Source: Nitrososphaeria archaeon (GTDB taxonomy: Archaea; Thermoproteota; Nitrososphaeria; JACIWG01). Taken from it: a stretch of 13,210 bases of DNA. The translations under genes were made by a program, and so were the position numbers. This document shows positions 1-8,020 of the stretch, piece by piece (the first letter of the stretch is position 1; each line of letters opens with the position of its first letter). The stretch is from the NCBI GenBank assembly GCA_014361085.1, contig JACIWG010000033.1:1-13210 (forward strand), read 5' to 3'. A model generated the notes under the pieces. The model was not told the origin of the DNA and did not search any database. It was given only the letters and a program-made list of their open reading frames with translations.

Positions 1-1428
1 ATACTGGGCAGAGTTACAGAAGCTATAGAATATTGTGAAAAAAATGTTAGTGTAGGAGAAAATGAAACATTACATGACTATTATATGAGAATATTTGGGC
101 AGCATGTTAGGCCGTTGTGTGAAGGATATATTTCAGATGAACCATATTTTTGTGCCAAGACTACTGGTACAACTGGTAAGCCAAAATATTTTGTTCACGG
201 AAAAGGCTTTTATGAAACATTCATTTCAAGTAGCATGGCTCTTGTACTTATAGCCTTCTCAAAAGATTGGGGTGATAATGTTTTAGATGATAGGGTGAAC
301 GCGCTTAATCTTATTGCACCACCACCATACATTAGTGGTTGGGCTTTAAAGTACTGGAGTAATTTTCTAAAATTTATTCCTCCAATCGAAGTCGCTGACA
401 GGATAAGAGATATGGGTAAAAAGTTCTATATTGCATTAAAGATGATTGAAGACGGTAACAGGATACATATGGCTGGAGGCAGTGGATCACTGCTTTATAT
501 GGCATGCAAATACTTTTCTGACCAAGAATATTTTTTGAAGGAATCCTATAAGGCTACATCTAGTTGGATTAAACGTCTTCTTATAATGTTAAAGGTTTTT
601 ACTCTAAAGTTTTCTAATGAGAGAAAGAGAGATTTAAAAGAAATTATGCCTTTGAAGGGTGTGCTTATAGGGAGTACAGACGCTAGACTATACTCTGAAT
701 TTTTTGAAAAAGAATTTGGTGTTACACCCTTAAACTCATATGGTTCAACGGAATTCGGTAGCGCCATGTTCGGTAGACCTGATAGGAAGATGGATTTTAT
801 GCCGAATCTTAGAAGCTTATACTTCGAGTTCCTTGACGGGAAAGGTAAGATTAGAAAGATTTATGAATTAAAGTTGGGTGAATCATATGAGCTTGTTGGA
901 ACACCCTTTTACACCATGCTATTAAGGTATAGGATTGGTGACATGTTTAGGGTTATAGACTTCTATGACGGTATGCCCGTATTCTCTTTCGAAGGCCGAG
1001 TTCAGTCTCTAATTTCAGTCTATGACTATTATAGGGTTACCGAAGATGTTATGGCAAGAGCTCTTGTTGAAGCAAATTTTAAGGCTTCAGACAGGTGGGC
1101 TGTTACCAAAATTCTTAATCCGAAAGAAAGGCTTCTCGTACTGTTTGAAAAGGAGTGGTCTATAAGTGAAAGGGATGCTGAAAAAAGGATATTTAATGCT
1201 CTAGTTAATGTACAACCTGAGTTCAGAGACTATGTTAATGACTTTAGGGTAAGCGACCCCTCTGAAGCCATAAAGGTTGAATTCCTTTCAAGAGGTACTT
1301 TCACCAGATACGCTATCATGCAGGCGAGGAAAAATGTTCCTTTAGGCCAATATAAGCCTCCAAAAATAGTTCCTCCTGAAAAGGTGCAAATTTTAGAAGA
1401 TTTGAGAGAATGTAGTAGAAATGCTTGA
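1..1428 (+). CDS. GH3-like adenylate-forming enzyme (5' truncated by window edge)
   Basis: The frame is open from base 1, so the start codon lies outside the window and the ATG at 85 is internal. Counting from base 1, the visible protein is 475 residues. It shows ANL/GH3 landmarks: the phosphate-binding loop TTGTTGKPK (about residues 54-62), YGSTE (247-251), YRIGDMFRV (310-318) and FEGR (330-333), followed by a small C-terminal lobe. The family activates a carboxylate as acyl-AMP; plant GH3 enzymes then join it to an amino acid. Archaeal substrates are unknown to me and the sequence does not reveal one. No signal peptide or membrane segment is visible in this part. It ends 8 bases inside the next gene, so the two are probably co-transcribed and translationally coupled. 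An alternative label is phenylacetate-CoA-ligase-like, but the spacing of the YRIGD and FEGR motifs suits GH3 better. Confidence 0.75.
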   Translation: MLGRVTEAIEYCEKNVSVGENETLHDYYMRIFGQHVRPLCEGYISDEPYFCAKTTGTTGKPKYFVHGKGFYETFISSSMALVLIAFSKDWGDNVLDDRVNALNLIAPPPYISGWALKYWSNFLKFIPPIEVADRIRDMGKKFYIALKMIEDGNRIHMAGGSGSLLYMACKYFSDQEYFLKESYKATSSWIKRLLIMLKVFTLKFSNERKRDLKEIMPLKGVLIGSTDARLYSEFFEKEFGVTPLNSYGSTEFGSAMFGRPDRKMDFMPNLRSLYFEFLDGKGKIRKIYELKLGESYELVGTPFYTMLLRYRIGDMFRVIDFYDGMPVFSFEGRVQSLISVYDYYRVTEDVMARALVEANFKASDRWAVTKILNPKERLLVLFEKEWSISERDAEKRIFNALVNVQPEFRDYVNDFRVSDPSEAIKVEFLSRGTFTRYAIMQARKNVPLGQYKPPKIVPPEKVQILEDLRECSRNA

Positions 1429-3085
1429 ACTTTCTATATTCAGCTTTATTTTCCTGTTTCTAGAATATTTTGTTGGAGCTTTGGCTGTAATATTTGCGAC
1501 AATATTAACAATTTATAGGCTGAAAGTGAACTATGTTAGTGTTTCTCTTGCAATGTTCGGCATATCTATAGCTGTATGGGATGTTCTTGTATTCCTTCAT
1601 CGGACAGCTGGAACCTATGAATTCTCTCTCCAGATGTTCAAGATAATAGGCATTATGCATCCATTTATTTTAGGCTTCTTTTTCCTAACATTCCTTAACA
1701 TATGGAAGCCTCGAATGTTAAATGTTATTGGACTGATTCCAAGTGTGTTTGGAAGTATTCTCTATGCAATGTTTGTAGAATATAAGATGAGTTGGGGCAA
1801 TTTTGGATGGAGTTATCAAACGATAATAGATCCTCAAGCGAATTTTATTATAACCTTCTTTACACCAATCTACATGGCTTCGATACTGATTGTATTATTC
1901 TTTCTCTGGCTTAAGGCTGCTGCAAAGTCTCTTAAAAGAAAAATCTTGTACATTCTTGTATCGTTTATAGTCTTTCAGGCTGTAGGTGTTACTGTAACAA
2001 ATATAGTTTTAATGCAGTCTGACCCAAACTTTCCACCATTAGGTGGCCTATTTTATCTTGCAACATTCACAATAATATACTATGTTTCAAGTTCTCCTGA
2101 AAAAGAAGTTTTAACTTTGGTTCCGATAGGATATTCTAAAATGTCTGAAGACTTTTCTGGACTTATAAAATCTTTTATTGAATGCTTATCAAGGTTTCCT
2201 GAACAGCTTGGCATAAGATACTTTAGGGTAATATCGTACTTGAATGATAGAGGTTTGAATGACCTTATTTCCTATGATGATAAAGGTTCTAGAATAGTCT
2301 TAAATGTTAGAGGAGATGTTGATGTTAACAAGATCAACAGTTTTATCGATTTAGCTTTAACCCTCCTAGAGGATGGTGAAGTTAAAAAGGTTTTTAAGGA
2401 TGTATTGGCTGAATTTATTGACAGAAACTATAACCTTCTGGGCGCCGAACTTATCCATGTTCTAAAAAAGCATGAACAGTATATTGTGTCAGAAAGGGTT
2501 TTCGAAAAGTTTTCAGCTAAAGAGTTGAAGCAGATATTTTTGCCTAAGGGATTTGGTGAAGACGATCTTGAAGTTTTCTCTAGAAAGATTGGAGTAAGCC
2601 ATAATATTCTTAGGATCTCGAATGTTCTACTAGAATTTGATTCAGAAAATTATTTGCCTAAGGTTACTGACTTCGTTAGAGAATGTTTGAGTAACAATGA
2701 AAGTGCATACATATTTACTAGGAGGGGCGGTATTTTTGAGGATAGGTTTAAGGAATATGATGGTGTAAAATTCTTTTTCCTATCTCCTACATCATCAAAG
2801 GTTTTTAAGTTGAATGATAGAATGTATGTTGTTCCAGTTAATGATGTATCAAGTATTTTAGGTGTTTTTAATACACTTGGTAAAGGCTGTTATGGAATAG
2901 TGTTCGATAACCTTAGTGACATAATCCTTTTGACAAGCTTTGAGCAGGCGTATAAGATGGTTAGGCATGCGCTTGACATACTTTCTGGCACAGGGTCATA
3001 CTCTCTTTTCTTGATAAACGAGAATGTTCACGGCAATGATGTTCTATCAGCTTTTGAAAGCCTTTTCAAGTATGTAATAAAATAG
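1421..3085 (+). CDS. 7-TM sensor-like membrane protein with DUF835-like C-terminal domain
   Basis: A 554-residue protein. The N-terminal ~225 residues hold seven hydrophobic helices (about 5-30, 37-58, 72-93, 97-116, 142-165, 174-196, 205-222). This resembles the 7-TM module found in front of many archaeal histidine kinases, including a GW motif in the loop before helix 5 (GNFGWSY, about 126-132). The remaining ~330 residues are soluble and presumably cytoplasmic. The last ~150 contain a pattern like DUF835: a strand ending YIFTR, then IVFDNLSDIILL, then a helix and SLFLINENVHGNDVLSAFESLF. I see no histidine-kinase H-box or ATPase motifs and no output helix-turn-helix, so it looks like a sensor or scaffold without an enzymatic output. 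The ATG lies within the last codons of the GH3-like gene (8-base overlap), which ties the two functionally. The ligand is unknown. Confidence 0.65.
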   Translation: MLELSIFSFIFLFLEYFVGALAVIFATILTIYRLKVNYVSVSLAMFGISIAVWDVLVFLHRTAGTYEFSLQMFKIIGIMHPFILGFFFLTFLNIWKPRMLNVIGLIPSVFGSILYAMFVEYKMSWGNFGWSYQTIIDPQANFIITFFTPIYMASILIVLFFLWLKAAAKSLKRKILYILVSFIVFQAVGVTVTNIVLMQSDPNFPPLGGLFYLATFTIIYYVSSSPEKEVLTLVPIGYSKMSEDFSGLIKSFIECLSRFPEQLGIRYFRVISYLNDRGLNDLISYDDKGSRIVLNVRGDVDVNKINSFIDLALTLLEDGEVKKVFKDVLAEFIDRNYNLLGAELIHVLKKHEQYIVSERVFEKFSAKELKQIFLPKGFGEDDLEVFSRKIGVSHNILRISNVLLEFDSENYLPKVTDFVRECLSNNESAYIFTRRGGIFEDRFKEYDGVKFFFLSPTSSKVFKLNDRMYVVPVNDVSSILGVFNTLGKGCYGIVFDNLSDIILLTSFEQAYKMVRHALDILSGTGSYSLFLINENVHGNDVLSAFESLFKYVIK

Positions 3086-3130
3086 GGTTTAAAAAAAAAT
3101 TTTATATTTTCAAAAACAATGTTTTCTAGG
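3086..3130. terminator. Bidirectional T/A-tract terminator between convergent genes
   Basis: The 45-base gap between the two converging stop codons holds a run of nine A (3091-3099), which is nine T on the minus strand, followed by a T-rich TTTTATATTTT stretch (3100-3110) on the plus strand. Archaeal RNA polymerase terminates at such T-tracts without needing a hairpin, so this short gap could end both the GH3/7-TM operon and the hox operon. No stable hairpin is evident. Confidence 0.55.
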
Positions 3131-4558
3131 CTAGTCCTGAATTAGCCTATCCACTTCCCTTCCCCTGTGATCGTACAAGTGTATTGTAAGAGGCATTTCA
3201 CCCCAAGCGTGTGTGGCGCAGCTTAGGCATGGGTCGAAGGCTCTAATTACTGCCTCAACCCTGTTAAGTATCCCCTCTGTCAAACGTTTTCCCCTAACAT
3301 ATTTTTTTGCAACCTGTGTGATAGCCATATTGTATGCCAGATTGTTGTTTTCTGTTGCAATTATCATATTAGCCCAAGTAATCTTTCCATCCCTGTCAAC
3401 TTTGTAGTGGTGTATTAGTGTTCCCCTTGGAGCTTCAGCAACACCTATTCCCTCACTTCTGCATGTGTAGGATTTTGCTTGAACATTTTCGTCCAAAACT
3501 TTTTGGTCCTCAAGCATTTCCTTAACCTTCTCTATGCTATATAGTATTTCTATTAGTCTTGCATAGTGGTATAGGAAGGTGCTTTCTACAACACCATTTT
3601 CTCCAAACTTCTTGTATTCCCTGAGCTCTTTGTCCGCATATGGTGTTCCACATTTTGTAACAATATTTAGTCTTGCGAGTGGGCCTACACGGTATACTCC
3701 CATTGGATATCCTACAGGCTTATAGTATGGGAACTTCATGTAGGACCATGGTTCAACAGCTTCTCCAATGTACTCGAAATATTTTTTCGGGTCAAGTTTG
3801 TCTGCTACAATTTCACCTTTTGGTCCAACAACCCTTATAAATCCATCATAGTGTTCTAGTAATCCATCTTTTGATACAAGGCCAAGATAGTATGTTGGAA
3901 AGTTTCCAAAGTTTTCAATTTCCTCCCTAAACTTGTCAATTCTATTCTTGAATTCATCCAAAGTTTTCTGAATCATTTTTAAGGCTTCAGGTGTCTCATT
4001 AAGGATCATTTCACACTTTTCCTTTGTAAGTGGTGTTCTCACTCCACCGGGAACTATCCATTCTCCAGAATGTATTCTTTTACCGCTTAAGCGTTCAATA
4101 ATCTGTTGCCCAAACTTTCTCAACATTATACCTCTTCTAGCAAACTCAGGATGTTCTTTTATGAGTCCAAAAATGTTTCTTTTGGATGGTTCAGAGTCCA
4201 TTCCAAGCAGTAGGTCTGGTGAAGATAGGTAGAAGAAGTTTAGTGCATGAGATTGTATTATCTGTCCAAAGTGCATTAGCCTTCTTAACCTTTCTCCCCC
4301 CTCAGGAACTTCTACTGAAGCTATTTGGTCACATGCTTTTGCTGAAGCAAGTAGGTGGCTTACTGGACATATTCCACATGTTCTTGCAGTAAGAGAGGGC
4401 ATTTCATAGTATGGTCTGCCTTCACAGAACTTTTCAAATCCCCTAAAGTCTGTAACATGGAATCTTGCCTCCTTAACAGTATCATCTTCGTCCAAGAATA
4501 TTGTTACTTTAGCATGTCCTTCAATTCTTGTTACAGGATCTATTACAACCTCTTTCAA
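3131..4558 (-). CDS. hoxH: NAD(P)-linked [NiFe]-hydrogenase large subunit HoxH
   Basis: A 475-residue catalytic subunit carrying the NiFe(CN)2CO site. The N-terminal DPVTRIEGH (8-16) is diagnostic. The L1 motif RTCGIC supplies Cys61 and Cys64, and the L2 motif DPCLSCATH supplies Cys444 and Cys447. Twenty-five residues follow His450 (AWGEMP... to the end); in this family such a tail is cut off by a dedicated endopeptidase after Ni insertion, so maturation is expected. No hyp genes or endopeptidase lie in the window. SCATHAWGEMPL and the short adjacent small subunit place it in group 3, most like group 3d (HoxEFUYH), rather than membrane-bound groups 1 or 4. Translation probably begins at TTG, with GAGGTGA upstream and a 12-base gap to hoxY. 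It is the last gene of the operon. Reaction: H2 + NAD(P)+ = NAD(P)H + H+, reversible, in the cytoplasm. The exact subgroup is inferred. Confidence 0.95.
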   Translation of the reverse strand: MKEVVIDPVTRIEGHAKVTIFLDEDDTVKEARFHVTDFRGFEKFCEGRPYYEMPSLTARTCGICPVSHLLASAKACDQIASVEVPEGGERLRRLMHFGQIIQSHALNFFYLSSPDLLLGMDSEPSKRNIFGLIKEHPEFARRGIMLRKFGQQIIERLSGKRIHSGEWIVPGGVRTPLTKEKCEMILNETPEALKMIQKTLDEFKNRIDKFREEIENFGNFPTYYLGLVSKDGLLEHYDGFIRVVGPKGEIVADKLDPKKYFEYIGEAVEPWSYMKFPYYKPVGYPMGVYRVGPLARLNIVTKCGTPYADKELREYKKFGENGVVESTFLYHYARLIEILYSIEKVKEMLEDQKVLDENVQAKSYTCRSEGIGVAEAPRGTLIHHYKVDRDGKITWANMIIATENNNLAYNMAITQVAKKYVRGKRLTEGILNRVEAVIRAFDPCLSCATHAWGEMPLTIHLYDHRGREVDRLIQD

Positions 4559-4570
4559 AACATTTCACCT

Positions 4571-5104
4571 CTAACCAAATTTAAACCTTCCCTCTAGAGA
4601 CGGTTTTCTTCCATCTAAAATTTCGTTTAGAACATAGTTTATGAGTTCAGCTGATGGCGGGCATCCAGGGAGATAGAAATCTACCTTGACAACTTCATGT
4701 AGGGGGTGAGCGTTTTCTAAAAGCTTCGGAACCTGCGTAGGATACTGTTTACTATGGTCCACGTTTTCAACATAAGCTCTTTCCAGAACCTCCTTAACAC
4801 TGTCTTGGAACATGTTCCTTAAAGCAACAACATTTCCTGTAACAGCACAGTCTCCGAAGGCTATAAGAAGTTTTGTACGCTCTCTAATGGTCTTAAGCTG
4901 GTGCAACTGTTCCTCGTTTGCTACGGCTCCTTCAACAAATGTTATGTCAACGTTTTCTGGAAAATCCTTTATATCAACTATTGGACTGTAAACTAGTTCT
5001 ATTTTCTCAGCCAATTCTATAATCTTCTCATCCTGGTCTAGGAATGACATGTGGCAGCCTGAGCATCCACTTAACCATACCGTTGCAACCTTAACCTTCG
5101 CCAA
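4571..5104 (-). CDS. hoxY: NAD(P)-linked [NiFe]-hydrogenase small subunit HoxY
   Basis: At 177 residues this is a short small subunit, as in soluble group 3d enzymes. It holds only the proximal [4Fe-4S] cluster: Cys14 and Cys17 (SGCSGCH), Cys86 (GDCAVTG) and Cys148 (PGCPPS). The extra C-terminal cluster domain of group 1 small subunits is absent, and so is a Tat signal, so the protein is cytoplasmic. It passes electrons from the NiFe site in HoxH to the clusters of HoxU. The start is TTG with a strong GGAGGTGAT five bases upstream. That Shine-Dalgarno lies inside the end of hoxU, whose stop is 6 bases upstream. Confidence 0.95.
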   Translation of the reverse strand: MAKVKVATVWLSGCSGCHMSFLDQDEKIIELAEKIELVYSPIVDIKDFPENVDITFVEGAVANEEQLHQLKTIRERTKLLIAFGDCAVTGNVVALRNMFQDSVKEVLERAYVENVDHSKQYPTQVPKLLENAHPLHEVVKVDFYLPGCPPSAELINYVLNEILDGRKPSLEGRFKFG

Positions 5105-5110
5105 CCTAAA

Positions 5111-5815
5111 TCACCTCCTCCTCCTTTCAACAACAAATTCTGGAAGCTCCTTCTTCTTTGTCTCAGACAATGGTTTTAGCTTAACGTATATTGCTCCAAC
5201 AGGGCATACGGCTGAACATTTTCCACATGATGTGCATGAATATGATGCTGCCCAAGGCTCATCTAAATCGATTACAATGCTCGAATCCTTCCCCCTCCTT
5301 TTCACATCTAGTACGTGAACTCCTTCTATCTCATCACATACTCTAATGCATCTTGTGCATAGGATGCATCGGTTATGGTCTAGGACAAAACGTTCATGTG
5401 TCATGTCAATTTCAAACCTTTTCCAGTTTCTTGAAACACTTGTGTGGTCTACTCCGAATCTTGTTGCAAGCTCCTGAAGCTCACAACTTCCATTTGCCAC
5501 ACACACTGAGCAAGTGTGTGTTCTTTCTGCTAGCAGAAGTTCTATTATCTGCTTACGGTATTTGTTCAGTCTAGGTGAATTTGTTATAACCTCCATGTTA
5601 TTGCTTACTGGTGTAGTGCATGATGTCATAAGCTTAGGATTACCCTTTACTTCGACAACGCATAGTCTGCATCCTCCATATGCTGTTAAGCCTTCAAGGT
5701 AGCATAGTGTTGGAATATATATTCCATTGTCTTTTGCAGCCTTAAGTATTGTGTCTGTTGGTTTTGCAAAAACTTCCCTGCCGTCTATTACAAGCTTAAC
5801 TGTTCTTTCACTCAT
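5111..5815 (-). CDS. hoxU: Hydrogenase diaphorase FeS subunit HoxU
   Basis: A 234-residue electron-wire subunit homologous to the N-terminus of complex I NuoG. In order: a plant-type [2Fe-2S] domain (Cys38, Cys49, Cys52, Cys66); a His/Cys-type cluster region with HTCSVCVANGSC (His100, Cys102, Cys105, Cys111), a string typical of HoxU; and a two-cluster ferredoxin-like domain (Cys150/153/156/160 and Cys194/197/200/204). All cluster ligands are intact, giving four predicted FeS clusters. Length matches the family (about 235-240). It starts at ATG, overlapping the hoxF stop in an ATGA arrangement, with GGAGGTTG upstream. The C-terminus ends in four arginines all encoded by AGG, the same bases that form the Shine-Dalgarno of hoxY. 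It links HoxF/HoxE to HoxY/HoxH. Confidence 0.95.
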   Translation of the reverse strand: MSERTVKLVIDGREVFAKPTDTILKAAKDNGIYIPTLCYLEGLTAYGGCRLCVVEVKGNPKLMTSCTTPVSNNMEVITNSPRLNKYRKQIIELLLAERTHTCSVCVANGSCELQELATRFGVDHTSVSRNWKRFEIDMTHERFVLDHNRCILCTRCIRVCDEIEGVHVLDVKRRGKDSSIVIDLDEPWAASYSCTSCGKCSAVCPVGAIYVKLKPLSETKKKELPEFVVERRRR

Positions 5816-7464
5816 TTCTTAACAACCTCCATCCTTTTAATATTACATTTTCCAGCTGGACACTTTCCATCCAAAATATGTGAAAGATACTCTTTTTTGA
5901 AATAGTTTAATGTTGTAAGTACGGGGTTTGGGGCTGTCTGCCCTAGACCGCATAAGCTTGCATCTTTAATAAGATAGGAAAGTTCCTCTAAAACTTTGAG
6001 ATCTTCTTCAGTCCCTTCACCCACCATAATCTTGTCTAAAATTTCTCTAACCTTAGGCAATCCCGCACGACATGGTACACATTTTCCACAGGATTCGTCC
6101 ATACAGAAGTCTATAAAGAACCTTGCAGTATCAACAATACATGATTCATCGTCTATTACAACAATTCCGCCGGAACCCATTATTGCACCAGCCTGCGTAA
6201 GCGACTCATAGTCTATTGGAAGTGAAAGCATGCTTTCTGGAAGACATCCTCCAGAAGGTCCTCCGACTAAGACTGCCTTAAACTTTCTACCCTCAGGCAC
6301 ACCTCCACCGATTTCATAAACAACCTCCTTCAATGTTATTCCCATTGGAACCTCTATTAGTCCAGGATTCCTAACCTTTCCAGTTAATGAAAAACATTTT
6401 GTTCCAGTACACTTTGGTGTACCTATCTTAGAAAACCATGCGCCACCATTTAATATAATCAATGGAACGTTGGCTAAGGTTTCAACATTGTTTATTAATG
6501 TCGGCTTACCCCAAAGTCCTGAAACAGCAGGATATGGTGGCCTAGGCCTAGGTGTAGCCCTAAGCCCCTCTATTGAGGAAAGTATAGCTGTCTCCTCTCC
6601 AGCAACAAAAGCACCCGCCCCAAGCCTCAACTCTATATCAAAGTTGAATGTTGAACCTAGAATGTTGTCTCCAATAAGGCCATAGGATTTTGCCTGTTCA
6701 ATAGCCTTCTTTAAAGTCTGTATTGCTAAAGGATACTCGCTTCTAATATATATGTAACCCTTTTCTGCTCCAACAGCATATGCTGCAATAGTCATTCCCT
6801 CAATTATAGCATGAGGGTCTGCTTCAGCTAATGTTCTGTTTGCGAATACACCGGGGTCACCTTCGTCCAAGTTTGCTACAACATACTTTGGTTTAGCCGT
6901 CGACTTTGCAACAAAGTTCCATTTTTGTCCTGTTGGAAATCCTGCACCACCACGTCCTCTTAAACCACTTACTGTAACCTCATAAATTACCTGTTCAGGG
7001 GTCATCTGCGTTAATGCCTTAGCTAGTGCAGAATAGCCTCCGACTGAAATATAATCTTCTATCCTTAGTGGGTCAATCTTTCCCGCATTCCTTAAAACAA
7101 GCCTATACTGCTTACTAAAATATGCCTCATTTTTATAAACAAACTCTTCTAAAATTCGTCCATTAACAACATGTTCTTGAACAATTCTTTTAGCATCCTC
7201 GGGCTTAACATTCTGGTAAAGATGGTTTCCAGGGTCTATTAAGACAACTGGTGCAACAGAACATGTGCCAACACACCCTGTCCTAGCAACCTTGCAAACA
7301 TTCTGTAGCCCAAGCTCCTTGACAGCATCTTCAAATGCTTTCAAAAGTTTTTGTGCTCCAAAGGGAATGCATCCACTTGAACAGCATACCTTGATACGAT
7401 ACTTGTAAGCCATTCTCATGTCATGCTCGATTTCAGCAATCTTCTGGATTTCCTCAGGCTTCAA
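5812..7464 (-). CDS. hoxF: NAD(P)H-binding flavoprotein subunit HoxF
   Basis: A 550-residue homologue of complex I NuoF with a fused thioredoxin-like [2Fe-2S] domain at the N-terminus (Cys27 or Cys28, Cys32, Cys64, Cys68). The NADH/FMN core follows: GLRGRGGAGFPTG (167-179), the ANLDEGDPG segment (197-205) and GAGAFVAGEETA (282-293). The [4Fe-4S] motif is ESCGKCVPCRAG (Cys459/462/465) plus Cys505. The C-terminus ends with CPAGKC (535-540), a motif I associate with the junction to the 2x[4Fe-4S] ferredoxin tail of bifurcating HydB; here the tail is absent and the protein stops 10 residues later. It oxidises or reduces NAD(P)(H) through FMN. It starts at TTG with GAGGTGAT three bases upstream, 10 bases after hoxE. 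HoxF is favoured over HydB because of the HoxU-type partner. Confidence 0.93.
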   Translation of the reverse strand: MKPEEIQKIAEIEHDMRMAYKYRIKVCCSSGCIPFGAQKLLKAFEDAVKELGLQNVCKVARTGCVGTCSVAPVVLIDPGNHLYQNVKPEDAKRIVQEHVVNGRILEEFVYKNEAYFSKQYRLVLRNAGKIDPLRIEDYISVGGYSALAKALTQMTPEQVIYEVTVSGLRGRGGAGFPTGQKWNFVAKSTAKPKYVVANLDEGDPGVFANRTLAEADPHAIIEGMTIAAYAVGAEKGYIYIRSEYPLAIQTLKKAIEQAKSYGLIGDNILGSTFNFDIELRLGAGAFVAGEETAILSSIEGLRATPRPRPPYPAVSGLWGKPTLINNVETLANVPLIILNGGAWFSKIGTPKCTGTKCFSLTGKVRNPGLIEVPMGITLKEVVYEIGGGVPEGRKFKAVLVGGPSGGCLPESMLSLPIDYESLTQAGAIMGSGGIVVIDDESCIVDTARFFIDFCMDESCGKCVPCRAGLPKVREILDKIMVGEGTEEDLKVLEELSYLIKDASLCGLGQTAPNPVLTTLNYFKKEYLSHILDGKCPAGKCNIKRMEVVKK

Positions 7465-7474
7465 ACTATCACCT

Positions 7475-8020
7475 CTACAAAAGGCTTCTTATCTTATCTA
7501 AAACTGTCTCCTTAGTCGCTTTACCTATCATTTCATCGTCAATTATAACGTTTGGTGCCATAGCGCATGCACCAACACATCTTGTAACAAATATTGAAAT
7601 TTTTCCGTCAGCGGACGTTTCACCCCTCTTCACATTAAACTCTCTTTCCACAGCCGAAAGTATTTCTTCAGCTCCCTTAACATAGCATGCTGTCCCAAGA
7701 CAAAATGTTATCGCATGAGATCCAGGCTTTTTCAGCTTAAAGTAGTTGTAGAATGTTGCAACACCATAAACTTGGCTAGGTGGAATCTTCAACTTTTCTG
7801 AAATGTGTAAAAGTATTTTCTTTTCAAGGTAACCGTAAATGTTTTGAGCCACGTGTAATTTTTCTAGAAGAGCGTCTCTCCTATACCCGTATGCGGCTAT
7901 TGTTTTATCTATTAAAATTATTCTCTTATCTGAGACAGTTTTAGGATACTCTGACAATTCATTCGCCTCTCTCAATTGTTGTACAACGGGTAATCTATTT
8001 GAGTATATATTTTTTGTCAA
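7475..8020 (-). CDS. hoxE: Thioredoxin-like [2Fe-2S] subunit HoxE
   Basis: A NuoE-like subunit of up to 181 residues. An N-terminal helical bundle (about 38-90, with LHVAQNIYGYL and VYGVATFYNYF) is followed by a thioredoxin-fold [2Fe-2S] domain with Cys107 and Cys112 (CLGTAC) and Cys148 and Cys152 (CVGAC). It is the distal FeS protein of the diaphorase module and the first gene of the hox operon. The start is uncertain. TTG at 8020 has no Shine-Dalgarno and sits close to a TATA-like box (8045-8038). An in-frame TTG at 7957 has GAGGCGA five bases upstream and would give 160 residues, also a normal NuoE length. No in-frame ATG exists in the N-terminal part. An inverted repeat overlaps the 8020 start. 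Confidence 0.93.
   Translation of the reverse strand: MTKNIYSNRLPVVQQLREANELSEYPKTVSDKRIILIDKTIAAYGYRRDALLEKLHVAQNIYGYLEKKILLHISEKLKIPPSQVYGVATFYNYFKLKKPGSHAITFCLGTACYVKGAEEILSAVEREFNVKRGETSADGKISIFVTRCVGACAMAPNVIIDDEMIGKATKETVLDKIRSLL

Noticed and set aside
85..1428. ATG at 85 as the start of the first gene
   Set aside because: The frame stays open to base 1, and the phosphate-binding loop would sit only 26 residues in, far too close to the N-terminus for this family. The gene is cut by the window edge.
1421..3085. 7-TM protein as a histidine kinase
   Set aside because: The N-terminus resembles kinase 7-TM modules, but no phospho-acceptor H-box or N/G1/G2 ATPase boxes are visible in the soluble part.
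7475..8020. HoxE/HoxF as part of a respiratory complex I
   Set aside because: No membrane subunits or NuoG-length protein are present, and the adjacent HoxU/Y/H genes define a soluble hydrogenase.
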